A stretch of 64,000 nt of DNA from Haloprofundus halobius (lineage in GTDB: Archaea; Halobacteriota; Halobacteria; Halobacteriales; Haloferacaceae), in assembly GCF_020097835.1 (NCBI RefSeq), contig NZ_CP083666.1, positions 2,108,001-2,172,000 of the forward strand, written 5' to 3'. The position numbers and the translations under genes were made by a program. Every line of letters starts with the position of its first letter. Within the stretch, counting starts at the first letter, position 1. Shown one piece after another: positions 16,277 through 24,302 of this stretch. The notes beneath the pieces were generated by a model. It worked only from the letters and a program-made list of their open reading frames with translations, searched no databases and was not told the origin of the DNA.

Positions 16277-17755
16277 TTGGATACGACGCTCAGAGACGGC
16301 GAGCAAGCGCCGGGTGTCTCGCTCTCGACCGACGAGAAGGTCGACATCGCACGCGCACTCGACAGAGCGGCGGTGCCGTTCGTCGAAGCCGGGAGCGCCT
16401 GCACCGGCGCGGGCGAGCGCGACGCCATCGCCCGCGTCGCCGACCTCGGCCTCGACGCGACGGTGACGAGTTTCGCGCGCGGCGTCCGCGCCGACGTCGA
16501 TCTCGCGCTCGACTGCGGCGTCGACGGCGTCAACCTCGTCGTCCCCGCCAGCGACCGCCACGTCGAGGGGAAGGTGGGTACCGACCGCGACTCCGTGGTC
16601 GAGACGACGGTCGAACTCGTCGAGTACGCCCGCGACCACGGCCTCTGGGTCGAGGTGCTGGGCGAGGACGGCTCGCGGGCCGACGTCGACTTCCTCGACC
16701 GCCTCGCGGCGACGGCGCACGACGCCGGAGCGGACCGCTTCTGCTACTGCGATACTGTCGGCTACGGCAGCCCCGAGCACACCGAGCGCGTCGTCTCGCG
16801 ACTCGCCGATCACGGCCCGACGAGCACGCACGTCCACGACGACCTGGGCTTCGCGATGACGAACGTCCACGCCAGCCTCCGGGCGGGCGCGGACCTCGTC
16901 CACGCAACCGTCAACGGCGTCGGCGAGCGCGCGGGCAACGTCGCGCTCGAAGAGGTCGCGGTCGCGCTCTCGCACTGCTACGGCGTCGACTGCGCGAAGC
17001 TCGACGAACTGTACTCGCTGGCGCAGACCGTCGCGCGCGCGACGGAGACGCCGCTGCCACCGAACAAGGCCGTCGTCGGCGAGAACGCCTTCGCCCACGA
17101 GAGCGGCATCCACACCGACGGCACGTTGAAGGACGAGGCGATGTACGAACCGTACCCGCCCGAGATGGTCGGCCGCGAGCGGCGACTCGTCCTCGGCAAA
17201 CACGCCGGCGGAGCGGGCGTCCGGGCCGCGCTCGACGAACACGCTGTCGAGGTGACCGACGACGAACTCGCGCGAGTCGTCGAACGCGTCAAGGGTCTCG
17301 CCGAGCGCGGCAAGCGCGTCACCGACGCCGACCTGCTCACCATCGCCGAGGACGTTCAGGGTCGCTCACGCGAGCGCCGCGTCCGCCTCGTCGACCTGCA
17401 GGCGACAAGCGGCGGCGGGGTGCCGACCGCCAGCGTCCGCCTCGCCGTCGACGACGAGGAACGCGTCGCCGCCGGAACGGGCAACGGCCCCGTCGACGCC
17501 GCAGTCGAGGCGGTCCGGACGGCGCTCGGTCCCGACGCCGCCTTCCAGTTGGAGTCGTACCACGTCGACGCCATCTCCGGCGGCACCGACGCCGTCGTCA
17601 CCGTCGAAGTCGAACTCTCGCGCGACGACCGGACGGTGAGCGTCGCGGCGGCGGACGCCGACATCACCCGCGCGAGCGTCGTCGCGATGGTCGACGCACT
17701 CGACCGACTACGCGCTCCGAGAGCGGTCACGGAGGCACCGCCCACCGACGACTAA
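16277..17755 (+). CDS. LeuA / citramalate / homocitrate synthase family protein, N-terminus probably frameshifted
   Basis: A 2-isopropylmalate synthase-family enzyme that condenses acetyl-CoA with a 2-oxo acid. The TIM barrel opens with LLLDTTLRDGEQAPGVS, has the metal-binding histidines in THVHDDLGFAMTNVHASL, and ends with GENAFAHESGIHTDGTLK. A LeuA-type dimerisation/regulatory domain covers about residues 360-475. The in-frame TTG at 16277 is the first usable codon, but the frame is open back to 16160 and upstream residues (AEKFRAQDNFSTDDANA) look like real protein. ATG 16126 in another frame gives MSDHTGTEDRV, suggesting one extra base near 16159. The exact substrate is not determined. Confidence 0.8.
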   Translation: MDTTLRDGEQAPGVSLSTDEKVDIARALDRAAVPFVEAGSACTGAGERDAIARVADLGLDATVTSFARGVRADVDLALDCGVDGVNLVVPASDRHVEGKVGTDRDSVVETTVELVEYARDHGLWVEVLGEDGSRADVDFLDRLAATAHDAGADRFCYCDTVGYGSPEHTERVVSRLADHGPTSTHVHDDLGFAMTNVHASLRAGADLVHATVNGVGERAGNVALEEVAVALSHCYGVDCAKLDELYSLAQTVARATETPLPPNKAVVGENAFAHESGIHTDGTLKDEAMYEPYPPEMVGRERRLVLGKHAGGAGVRAALDEHAVEVTDDELARVVERVKGLAERGKRVTDADLLTIAEDVQGRSRERRVRLVDLQATSGGGVPTASVRLAVDDEERVAAGTGNGPVDAAVEAVRTALGPDAAFQLESYHVDAISGGTDAVVTVEVELSRDDRTVSVAAADADITRASVVAMVDALDRLRAPRAVTEAPPTDD

Positions 17756-17894
17756 ACAGAGAGATGGAGCGGGAGAGAGCCACAGAGCGGCACACGTGTC
17801 AACTCGTCTCGGCTACGAATCGAAAGATGCCGTGGCGATGGTCGTCGTTTTAGCTATCCCGATACTTATCACGAGTGACGAGACTACTGAGCGT

Positions 17895-18482
17895 ATGAGA
17901 CGTCGCCGCTTCTGTGCCCTCCTCGGAACGGTCGGTGTCGGCGCAACCGCCGGGTGTACCGACCGACTGCCGGAGTTCGGTCCGAACACCCAGTTTCCGC
18001 CCGCTGCTCGCGACGCCGACTTCGACCCGATGCTCGACGACAGCCCCGCCGAACGTGTCGACGTCGGCTCCCGGGTCGGCGTCCTCCGTCCGGCGGACAA
18101 CGGACCGCACGGCCTCAACGTGTGGAACGACGGTCCGACCCGCGAGATAACCGTCTCCGTCTTCCGAAACACGTTCCCGGCGCACGAGGCGTTCGAGCGA
18201 ACGTTCGAACTCGCCGCCGGCGAGTACGTCGCGTTGACGCTGCACCGACCGGCGAACTACACGAGCGTCGTCTCCGTCGAGGACGCGACGGATGGGTCCG
18301 GCGGGACGAACGAAACGAACGGAACCGGCGGAGCCGGGGGAACCGACGCGACTGCCGCGTCTGTCGGCGTCGACCGCTCGAACTTCGACTGCAACGAGTC
18401 GGCGACGACCGTCGCCGTCCGCGAATCCGGGCGGATGGAGTGTTCGTCGTGGTCGACGACGATGGGGTGCGGTCCGCTGTAG
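17895..18482 (+). CDS. Secreted lipoprotein, haloarchaeal
   Basis: A 195-residue protein with a Tat-like lipoprotein signal: MRRRRFCALLGTVGVGATAG followed by a lipobox cysteine at residue 21. The mature part contains a beta-rich domain around HGLNVWNDGPTREITVSVFR and AFERTFELAAGEYVALTLHR, then a Gly/Thr/Asn/Ala-rich linker and a C-terminal segment with four cysteines that could form disulfides. It is predicted to be lipid-anchored on the cell surface. ATG 17895 is chosen because it starts the signal; ATACTTATC at 17870-17878 is a candidate TATA box. No function is recognised. Confidence 0.75.
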   Translation: MRRRRFCALLGTVGVGATAGCTDRLPEFGPNTQFPPAARDADFDPMLDDSPAERVDVGSRVGVLRPADNGPHGLNVWNDGPTREITVSVFRNTFPAHEAFERTFELAAGEYVALTLHRPANYTSVVSVEDATDGSGGTNETNGTGGAGGTDATAASVGVDRSNFDCNESATTVAVRESGRMECSSWSTTMGCGPL

Positions 18483-18542
18483 TCGACCGGCGACGGAACT
18501 GAAACACCGAAGTGGGTCGAACGCGAACCCCGACCCGTCACC

Positions 18543-18857
18543 GTGAGCGAGTTCCTCGTCGAGGTCAAACCCTCCGCGCGGCGGACCAACGGCGCGGTCG
18601 GCGAGGCCGTCGTCCGCCGCGGGTCGCGCCGCCGTTTCGGAACGCGAGACGCCGCCGAGTTCTGGGCGGCGTCGCTCTCCGAGCGCGGCGAGCGCCGCGT
18701 CTGGATTCGACTCGCCGACCCGCGGGACGGTTCCGACACCGACGGCTACCTCGTCGGCCGCCATGGACCGCGCGCGCTCGACGGCGCGTACGACAAGCGA
18801 CGTCGACGGCTTCGCGGCGGTGACGGCGGTGAACAGTCCGGATTCGACCGGTTCTAG
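18543..18857 (+). CDS. Conserved haloarchaeal protein of unknown function
   Basis: A 104-residue basic protein starting at GTG 18543 (reads MSEFLVEVKPSARRTNGAVG). It has two short strands, an AAEFWAASLSERGERRVWIR helix-strand, and a C-terminal stretch GRHGPRALDGAYDKRRRRL. Codon use and the absence of frame breaks support a real gene. No named domain is recognised with confidence. It overlaps the last four bases of the convergent AI-2E transporter gene. Confidence 0.65.
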   Translation: MSEFLVEVKPSARRTNGAVGEAVVRRGSRRRFGTRDAAEFWAASLSERGERRVWIRLADPRDGSDTDGYLVGRHGPRALDGAYDKRRRRLRGGDGGEQSGFDRF

Positions 18858-19846
18858 TGAGCAGGCGGGGTGGCGTACTCCCTGACGTAGACCTCGACCA
18901 GCGCCTTCAGCACGCCGAGGATAATGGGGCCGAAGAAGATGCCCATGAAGCCGAGCGCGGCGACGCCGCCGAAGATGCCGACGACGAACAGTCCGGGGTT
19001 GAGACGCGCCTCACGCCCGCCGATGACGGGACGGAGATAGTTGTCCGAGAGGCTGACGACGACGGCACCGTAGACGAAGAGAAACACCGCCGAGACGTAC
19101 TGGCCGGTGAGCGCCAGATACACCGACGCCGGGAACCAGACGACGGACGCACCGATGAGCGGCAGAAGCGACAGGAGAATCGTGACGACGGTCCAGAATA
19201 CGGCGCTCGGGAAGCCAACGATAGCGAACCCGATTCCGGTGAGGACACCCTGGACGAGAGCGACCAGGACGTTCCCGACCAGCACCGCCCACATGAGTCG
19301 GTCGATGCGGGCGTGGAGCTCGTCCTGTATCGGCGTCGGAAGCGGGACCGCCCGACGAATCCACGTGACGAGCGCTGTCCCGTCCGTCAGCAGGTAGTAG
19401 AGCAAAAACAGGAGGACGGTGAGGCCGATGACCGCGTTCGAGAGGCCGCCGAAGATGTCAACGACGCTGTCGACGAGCGACGACCCGCTTCCCTGCGCGG
19501 AACCGAACAGCGCTTCGACCGACAGGTTCGCGGGTACGAGTTCCTCGAACGCCGTCGACCTCGACAGCAGTTCTCGGACGGCGGTGACGACGGTGCGGGC
19601 CTCTCCGAGAACGACCTGAACGACGAGGACGACCGGAAGCAGTACTGCCAACGTCGAGACGACGATGAGTGCGGCGGCGGCGACGCGAGCGCCGACTCTG
19701 GGTTCGAGCCGTCGGTGGAGCGGCTTCAACACGTAGGCGAGAAGCACCGCCGCGAGGACGTACTGGAGGAACGAGAACAGCAAGAACGCCGAGAGGGCTC
19801 CGACGAGTCCTATCGCGAGCAGGAGAAACAAGCGGTCGCGGTCCAT
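18854..19846 (-). CDS. AI-2E family transporter (UPF0118)
   Basis: A 330-residue integral membrane protein with about eight hydrophobic helices. It has the family pattern of an N-terminal two-helix pair (MDRDRLFLLLAIGLVGALSA), a soluble loop around LSRSTAFEELVPANLSVEAL, and conserved C-terminal segments FPSAVFWTVVTILLSLLPLI and DNYLRPVIGGREARLNPGLF followed by GFMGIFFGPIILG. The family includes the E. coli TqsA exporter and sodium/proton antiporters, so the transported substrate cannot be fixed from sequence. It is full length with a clear ATG start. Confidence 0.88.
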   Translation of the reverse strand: MDRDRLFLLLAIGLVGALSAFLLFSFLQYVLAAVLLAYVLKPLHRRLEPRVGARVAAAALIVVSTLAVLLPVVLVVQVVLGEARTVVTAVRELLSRSTAFEELVPANLSVEALFGSAQGSGSSLVDSVVDIFGGLSNAVIGLTVLLFLLYYLLTDGTALVTWIRRAVPLPTPIQDELHARIDRLMWAVLVGNVLVALVQGVLTGIGFAIVGFPSAVFWTVVTILLSLLPLIGASVVWFPASVYLALTGQYVSAVFLFVYGAVVVSLSDNYLRPVIGGREARLNPGLFVVGIFGGVAALGFMGIFFGPIILGVLKALVEVYVREYATPPAH

Positions 19847-19907
19847 ACCCCTAGAAGGAGTGACAAGTGGATAAATCGGCAGTACCGCCCGGTCCGGGGT
19901 CGACGAC

Positions 19908-20414
19908 TCAGTTTCGCTCGTGGCTTCGAGAGGCGTCTCGCGTTTCGGGTTCGCCGACGTCTCGCTCCCCCGGCGGCGACTCGCTACCCTCGCCGCTTCG
20001 CAGCAGTTGTGTCAGTTTCCGCTCGAATTCCTCATCGGTCACCTCGCCGTCGGCGTACCGCATCTGCAACACGCTCACCGGGTCGGGGTCGCGGGAGTCG
20101 TCGAAGGCGACGGAAGAGCGCCGAGCGAGCGTGGATGCTCGTTCCAGCGACTCGCGGGCGAGCGAGTAGGTCGCCGCGAGGCCGACGACGCCGAACAGAA
20201 GCACCCCCCACGCCGAGAAGATATCGTTGGGGACGGCGAGCAGAAACGCCAGCGAGGCGAGCGTCCGTTCGAGGATTCCCTCCCGAAGGAGTCCCGAGAG
20301 GAGGTACGAAGCCCCCGAGAGAACCAACTCGACGCTCAAGACGAGTGCGAGGAGTGCGACAATCGCCTTCGACGGCGACCACGAGACCGCCCGACTGTCG
20401 GCTGGCCGTTGCAT
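19908..20414 (-). CDS. SHOCT-domain membrane protein
   Basis: A 168-residue protein from ATG 20414 (MQRPADSRAVSWSPSKAIVA). Two hydrophobic helices lie near residues 17-45 and 66-82, followed by a cytoplasmic region ending with a SHOCT motif, VLQMRYADGEVTDEEFERKL, near residue 120. SHOCT is a short C-terminal domain thought to aid oligomerisation. A charged tail rich in Glu, Ser and Arg follows. A longer reading frame to 20711 crosses tRNA-derived sequence and is rejected. The upstream region up to the tRNA has no other gene. Confidence 0.75.
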   Translation of the reverse strand: MQRPADSRAVSWSPSKAIVALLALVLSVELVLSGASYLLSGLLREGILERTLASLAFLLAVPNDIFSAWGVLLFGVVGLAATYSLARESLERASTLARRSSVAFDDSRDPDPVSVLQMRYADGEVTDEEFERKLTQLLRSGEGSESPPGERDVGEPETRDASRSHERN

Positions 20415-20633
20415 GCACAGCGTTTCAGCGGAACAGGGTATGTATGTTTCCGTCCTCGTCTGCGGCGAAGGGAGACGTCCCAGGGGCGTATCTGGGGGAG
20501 AGAGTGTCGAACGACGCGGTGTTCGCTCCCGCTGGTCGCTCGTCCTCTCGTTCATCTCTCTTGGCTTGCGCGTACAGCGAACCGAGCCTCGCGGCGCGAT
20601 AAAACGCGCCGCTCGGAGTATTGGTTCTCTGAA

Positions 20634-20657
20634 AAGCGCCGAGGGAGAGATTTGAAC
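20634..20657 (-). repeat. Duplicate of the tRNA-Ser 3' end (candidate attachment site)
   Basis: Twenty-four bases here are identical to 20768-20791, the 3' end and T-arm of tRNA-Ser(CGA), in the same orientation. Such duplication is the usual mark left by a tyrosine-integrase element that inserts at a tRNA 3' end. Only 110 bases separate the two copies, so what remains is a scar or a very small remnant. An inverted 13-base copy of the same T-arm (TTCAAATCTCTCC) lies at 20690-20702. Confidence 0.8.
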
Positions 20658-20770
20658 CACGGTCACTCGCTGGTGCTCGTTCCCCGATTCAAATCTCTCC
20701 ACGAATTGCACACCGCGACCCGTCGTGCGAGAGACACGGCGGTCTCTCGCGGGTGTGGGTCGCGAAGAAG

Positions 20771-20855
20771 CGCCGAGGGAGAGATTTGAACTCTCGAGTC
20801 CGAATGGACAGTAGATTTCGAATCTACCGCCTTGGCCAGGCTAGGCTACCTCGGC
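20771..20855 (-). tRNA. tRNA-Ser(CGA)
   Basis: On the minus strand an 85-base cloverleaf is visible: acceptor GCCGAGG pairing with CCTCGGC, a D-arm with GCCTAGCCTGGCCAAGGC, an anticodon arm GTAGATTCGAAATCTAC with anticodon CGA, a long variable arm typical of class II tRNA (TGTCCATTCGGACTCG), and T-arm AGAGTTCAAATCTCT, with discriminator G. The long variable arm and CGA anticodon identify tRNA-Ser reading UCG codons. No CCA is encoded. The 3' end is duplicated 134 bases downstream. Confidence 0.95.
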
Positions 20856-20981
20856 TCGCAGTCCTACAATCGGTAGCCCTCGTTTAATCGGTTTCGGTTT
20901 CTGTGAGACGATTCGACAGTGCGACCGACACTCACGATGGGCCAATGGGTCTAAGTTCACCGAGAACGCCTGTCTGCACAC

Positions 20982-21944
20982 ATGGACATCTCCGACGCAA
21001 GCTCCGCCTGTGACCGGGTCCTCGACACGGTCAAAGGTGCGGTCATCGCAGACGACGAGTTCTTCGAGCGCATCATGCTCGGCGTTCTCGCCCGTGGTCA
21101 CGTCCTCCTCGAAGACGTTCCGGGCACCGGAAAGACGCTCACCGCCCGCAGCATCGCGCAGGCGCTCGGCCTCAGTTTCTCCCGCGTCCAGTTCACTCCC
21201 GACCTGCTCCCCTCCGACGTCACCGGGACGAACATCTTCAACGAGCAGGACCGCAGTTTCGAGTTCTCCGAGGGCCCCATCTTCGCGAACATCGTCCTCG
21301 CCGACGAGATAAACCGCGCGCCGCCGAAGACGCAGGCGGCGCTGCTGGAGGCGATGGAGGAGGGTCAGGTGACCGTCGACGGCGAGACCCACCAGTTGCC
21401 AAAGCCTTTCTTCGTCATCGCGACGCAGAACCCCGTCGAACAGGAGGGGACGTTCCCGCTCCCCGAGGCGCAGGTCGACCGGTTCTCGGTGAAAACGGCC
21501 ATCGGCTACCCGCAACTCGACGGCGAGGTCGAACTGCTGCACCGCCGCGCCGGGCGCGACACCCGAAGTCCGTCCGTCGAGCGAGTGCTCTCGCCGGACG
21601 AGGTGCTGGCGATGCGAGCGACGCCCGAGCGCGTCCGCGTCCACGACGATCTGCTGCGGTACATGGCCGAGATAACCCACGCGACGCGCAACGACCGCCG
21701 CGTCGCCGTCGGCGTCTCGCCGCGCGGCACCCAACGGATGTTCGAGACCGCCCGCGCCCGCGCCGTCTACGTGGGTCGCGAGTTCGTCACTCCCGACGAC
21801 GTCAAGCGCGTCAGCCACCCGGTGTTGGCTCACCGCTTGGTGCTCACGCCGGACGCGAAGGTCTCCGACGTGGACAAAGGCGACGTCGTCGACGACGTAC
21901 TCGACTCCGTCGACGTGCCGACCGTCGAGTTCGAAGCGCGATAA
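20982..21944 (+). CDS. MoxR family AAA+ ATPase
   Basis: A 320-residue AAA+ ATPase of the MoxR/RavA group. Walker A is EDVPGTGKTL near residue 46, Walker B is NIVLADEINRAPPKTQAALL, sensor 1 is FFVIATQNPVEQEGTFPLPE and the Arg-containing segment is AQVDRFSVKTAIGYPQ. MoxR ATPases act as chaperone-like assembly factors for secreted or metal-containing complexes and usually lie beside DUF58 and von Willebrand-type proteins. The convergent four-gene operon to the right (21986-25291) carries exactly such partners (DUF58, DUF4129). Confidence 0.93.
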   Translation: MDISDASSACDRVLDTVKGAVIADDEFFERIMLGVLARGHVLLEDVPGTGKTLTARSIAQALGLSFSRVQFTPDLLPSDVTGTNIFNEQDRSFEFSEGPIFANIVLADEINRAPPKTQAALLEAMEEGQVTVDGETHQLPKPFFVIATQNPVEQEGTFPLPEAQVDRFSVKTAIGYPQLDGEVELLHRRAGRDTRSPSVERVLSPDEVLAMRATPERVRVHDDLLRYMAEITHATRNDRRVAVGVSPRGTQRMFETARARAVYVGREFVTPDDVKRVSHPVLAHRLVLTPDAKVSDVDKGDVVDDVLDSVDVPTVEFEAR

Positions 21945-21985
21945 CCGCCCCTCGACTCGGCGTCGACGACGCCGACCTCTCGTTT

Positions 21986-22483
21986 TCAGTCGCGGAGCGC
22001 CGCGACCAACGCGACGACGCCCAACAGCAGGAACACGAGCGCCGTCACCGGTTGTCCCCCACCGGCGGCCCGGTACGCGCCGTAGCCCACAGCGGTGGCG
22101 ACCGCACCGACCGAGAGCGTCGACGCCGCGTGGACGAGTTCGACCCGAGTCGTGTCAGTCTCTCGTCCCAGTTGCTCGCCGAGGCCGATTGCGTTCTCGC
22201 CGACGTCCCACGCGAACACCGCCGCGAGCAGGCCGACCAGCAGTAGTTCGGGACCCGACCCGGCGACGCCACCGAAGACGACGGCGGCGAACAGCGCGAC
22301 GCCGCCGGCGGTCACCGCCCGCCGCCCCCCGACGAGCAGTCCGACTCCGAGGACGACGACGCCGACGCCGGCGGCCGAAAGCGCCGTCGGCGAACTCAGC
22401 GCCGCCGCCAGCAGACAGACACCGGCACCGACCATCGAAAGCGAGACGCTCAGAAGCGCCGGCTTCCGCGTGATTTCGCTCAC
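21986..22483 (-). CDS. DUF7519-like membrane protein of the MoxR/DUF58 operon
   Basis: A 165-residue protein starting at GTG 22483, overlapping the end of the DUF58 gene by four bases. It has about five hydrophobic helices in the first 100 residues (ALLSVSLSMVGAGVCLLAAA at the start) and one more after residue 130. It is the last gene of the DUF4129-DUF7269-DUF58 operon. The position corresponds to a haloarchaeal family I recall as DUF7519; that label is moderately certain. No catalytic residues stand out, so a membrane scaffold role in this complex is only an inference. Confidence 0.7.
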   Translation of the reverse strand: MSEITRKPALLSVSLSMVGAGVCLLAAALSSPTALSAAGVGVVVLGVGLLVGGRRAVTAGGVALFAAVVFGGVAGSGPELLLVGLLAAVFAWDVGENAIGLGEQLGRETDTTRVELVHAASTLSVGAVATAVGYGAYRAAGGGQPVTALVFLLLGVVALVAALRD

Positions 22484-23754
22484 GACGACCACCGCTCCCG
22501 CGAGCGGGCGAGTTCGCTCGCCAGCGACTCGTCGCGCCAGTCGATGACGCGGATACCGGTCCGGCGGAGTCGGCTCATCCGGTTCCGTCGTTCGACGCGC
22601 GCGAGGCGACGGCCGGGCGTCTCGTCGGCCGTCGGGTCGGGGCTGACGACGGTGACGAGGTGGCCGTAGGCGTCGAGTCGCCGCGCCGCGGTGACGACGT
22701 AGTCGTCGACCAGCGGCGAGAACAGGATGATCTGTGCGTCCGCCGGGAGTCGGCGCTGCAGTCGGCGGAGTCGAATCGAGGGGAAGAACACCTCGTCCTC
22801 GGTTGGTGTGGGCGCGAGCGCCGGATGCGTCGCCAGCAGCCGTCGCCCTCGCGCGCGGTGGTCTTCGCCTGTCCCCGGCGACAGCCAGAGTTCCTCCGCC
22901 GCGAACGCCGCCAGTCCGACGCGGTCGCCGCCGTCGAGCAGCGCGACGAACGTCTCGCCGGCGGCCTCCGCGGCGCGTTCGACGGCGTTCGGCGCGTCCT
23001 CCTCCGGCGCGAGATACGACTCTTCGCGGGCGTCGACGAGTAACACGACCGTCGCCGCGCGCTCCTCGCGAAACTCGGTCGTCGCGAGTTCGCCGGTCCG
23101 CGCGAGGCGGTTCCAGTCGACGCGCTTGAGCGGATCGCCACGGCGGTAGTCGCGCGTCGAGGTGAACTCCAGTCCCGCACCCGCCACGTCCGTCGTGACA
23201 CGTCCGGTGTACTGCGTCGTCAGGCCGCGAAGCAGGAGGTTCTCCGTCGCCGACAGCGTCGGTTCGCAGCGGAGCACTGTCTCGGTGTTCGTCTCCGTCA
23301 CCCGCTCGTTGCTCCCGCTCGCGTTGCGGGCGATGACCCACATCGGCTCCCACTCGTGTTCGCCGCGAACCGCGCGAACCGCGTAGGAGAAGCGCGCCCG
23401 TTTGCCGGGTCTGAGCGCCGTTCCGAGTCGGGCGGTGCCGTCGGTGACCTCCAGCGCGGGCGGGACGCCGTCGACGAGACGGAGGTCGGGAAGCACCGCG
23501 TCGCCCGTGTTGCGGACCGTGACGGTGACGCGGACGGTGTCGTCGGGTTCGGGTGTCGTGTCGTCGAGTTCGCGCGACACCGTCACCGACGGCTCGGGAA
23601 CGTCGCCACCGTAGGCGTAGGCGGCGTAGGCGATGCCCAGTACCCCGGCGAGCAGCAGCGCCGGTTGTCGCGGGGAGACGAGAATCGCGAGGCTGCCGGC
23701 CAGGAGCGCGAGCGCTTCCACGCCCGTCCAGCGGTTCGTCTCGAAGGCGCTCAC
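22480..23754 (-). CDS. DUF58 domain-containing membrane protein
   Basis: A 424-residue protein from GTG 23754 (reads MSAFETNRWTGVEALALLAG). Two N-terminal membrane helices precede an extracytoplasmic beta region and a C-terminal DUF58 core with YRRGDPLKRVDWNRLARTGE, a von Willebrand-like segment ATVVLLVDAREESYLAPEED and DAQIILFSPLVDDYVV. DUF58 proteins pair with MoxR ATPases in membrane-associated assembly systems. The four-base overlaps on both sides (with DUF7269 upstream and the small membrane gene downstream) show translational coupling in one operon. Confidence 0.88.
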   Translation of the reverse strand: MSAFETNRWTGVEALALLAGSLAILVSPRQPALLLAGVLGIAYAAYAYGGDVPEPSVTVSRELDDTTPEPDDTVRVTVTVRNTGDAVLPDLRLVDGVPPALEVTDGTARLGTALRPGKRARFSYAVRAVRGEHEWEPMWVIARNASGSNERVTETNTETVLRCEPTLSATENLLLRGLTTQYTGRVTTDVAGAGLEFTSTRDYRRGDPLKRVDWNRLARTGELATTEFREERAATVVLLVDAREESYLAPEEDAPNAVERAAEAAGETFVALLDGGDRVGLAAFAAEELWLSPGTGEDHRARGRRLLATHPALAPTPTEDEVFFPSIRLRRLQRRLPADAQIILFSPLVDDYVVTAARRLDAYGHLVTVVSPDPTADETPGRRLARVERRNRMSRLRRTGIRVIDWRDESLASELARSRERWSS

Positions 23755-24302
23755 CGTCTCCCCTCCTGAATCGCGTCGAGTTCGTCGATGACGTGGCGCG
23801 CGCTCCGCGCGAACGACGACTCGGTCCGGAACAGCGCCCGGAGTCGGGAGGCGAGCGACGGACGGGGCGGAGCGTCCTGCAGCGCCGCGGCCGCGACCGG
23901 GTCGTCGGTCCACGTTCCGTCGTCGAGTCGCGCCGCCGCCTCGTCGCGCGTCAGTCCGCCGTATCCCGTCAGCGTCTCCAGCGCCGCCTCGTGGAGGCGG
24001 TTCCGCAGCTGCTCGCGGCGGTGTGCCCGCCCCAACGACCGGTCGCCCACGAACTCGATGTCGAGGTCGTCGCCGGGCGTCGGTACGCGGTAGCGGAGTT
24101 CGGGGTCGTCGGTCGTCGTCGCGCGAAACTGCGTCTTACGACGCGACAGCCCGTATCGGACGCCCTGAACGAGCGCGAGAACGCCGACCAGCGTCACGAC
24201 GAGGTAGTCGAGGTCGAACAGTCCGCCGAGTCCGCGGTTGACGACGACGGCGAAGCCGAACACCGTCGCGACGAGACCCACGAACGCGGTGGCGGTTCTC
24301 AC
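23751..24302 (-). CDS. DUF7269-like membrane-anchored protein
   Basis: A 183-residue protein starting at GTG 24302, overlapping both neighbours by four bases. Two helices fill the first 50 residues (TAFVGLVATVFGFAVVVNRG and DYLVVTLVGVLALVQGVRYG). A cytoplasmic domain follows with LRNRLHEAALETLTGYGGLT and a winged-helix-like end with DEAAARLDDGTWTDDPVAAA. It is the usual middle gene of the haloarchaeal DUF4129-DUF58 operon, a family I recall as DUF7269. Function is unknown; coupling to its neighbours argues for one membrane complex. Confidence 0.75.
   Translation of the reverse strand: MRTATAFVGLVATVFGFAVVVNRGLGGLFDLDYLVVTLVGVLALVQGVRYGLSRRKTQFRATTTDDPELRYRVPTPGDDLDIEFVGDRSLGRAHRREQLRNRLHEAALETLTGYGGLTRDEAAARLDDGTWTDDPVAAAALQDAPPRPSLASRLRALFRTESSFARSARHVIDELDAIQEGRR

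Noticed and set aside
15587-17242. 551-codon minus-strand frame over the LeuA-like gene
   Set aside because: Antisense shadow of a well-conserved enzyme; low complexity Val/Arg/Asp composition.
18857-20602. 581-codon plus-strand frame opposite the AI-2E transporter and SHOCT genes
   Set aside because: Composition is Asp/Arg-rich, and it crosses two genes with clear membrane-protein patterns on the other strand.
20634-20705. A second tRNA next to tRNA-Ser
   Set aside because: Only the acceptor 3' strand and T-arm are present; there is no anticodon arm or matching 5' acceptor strand, so it is a duplicated end and not a gene.
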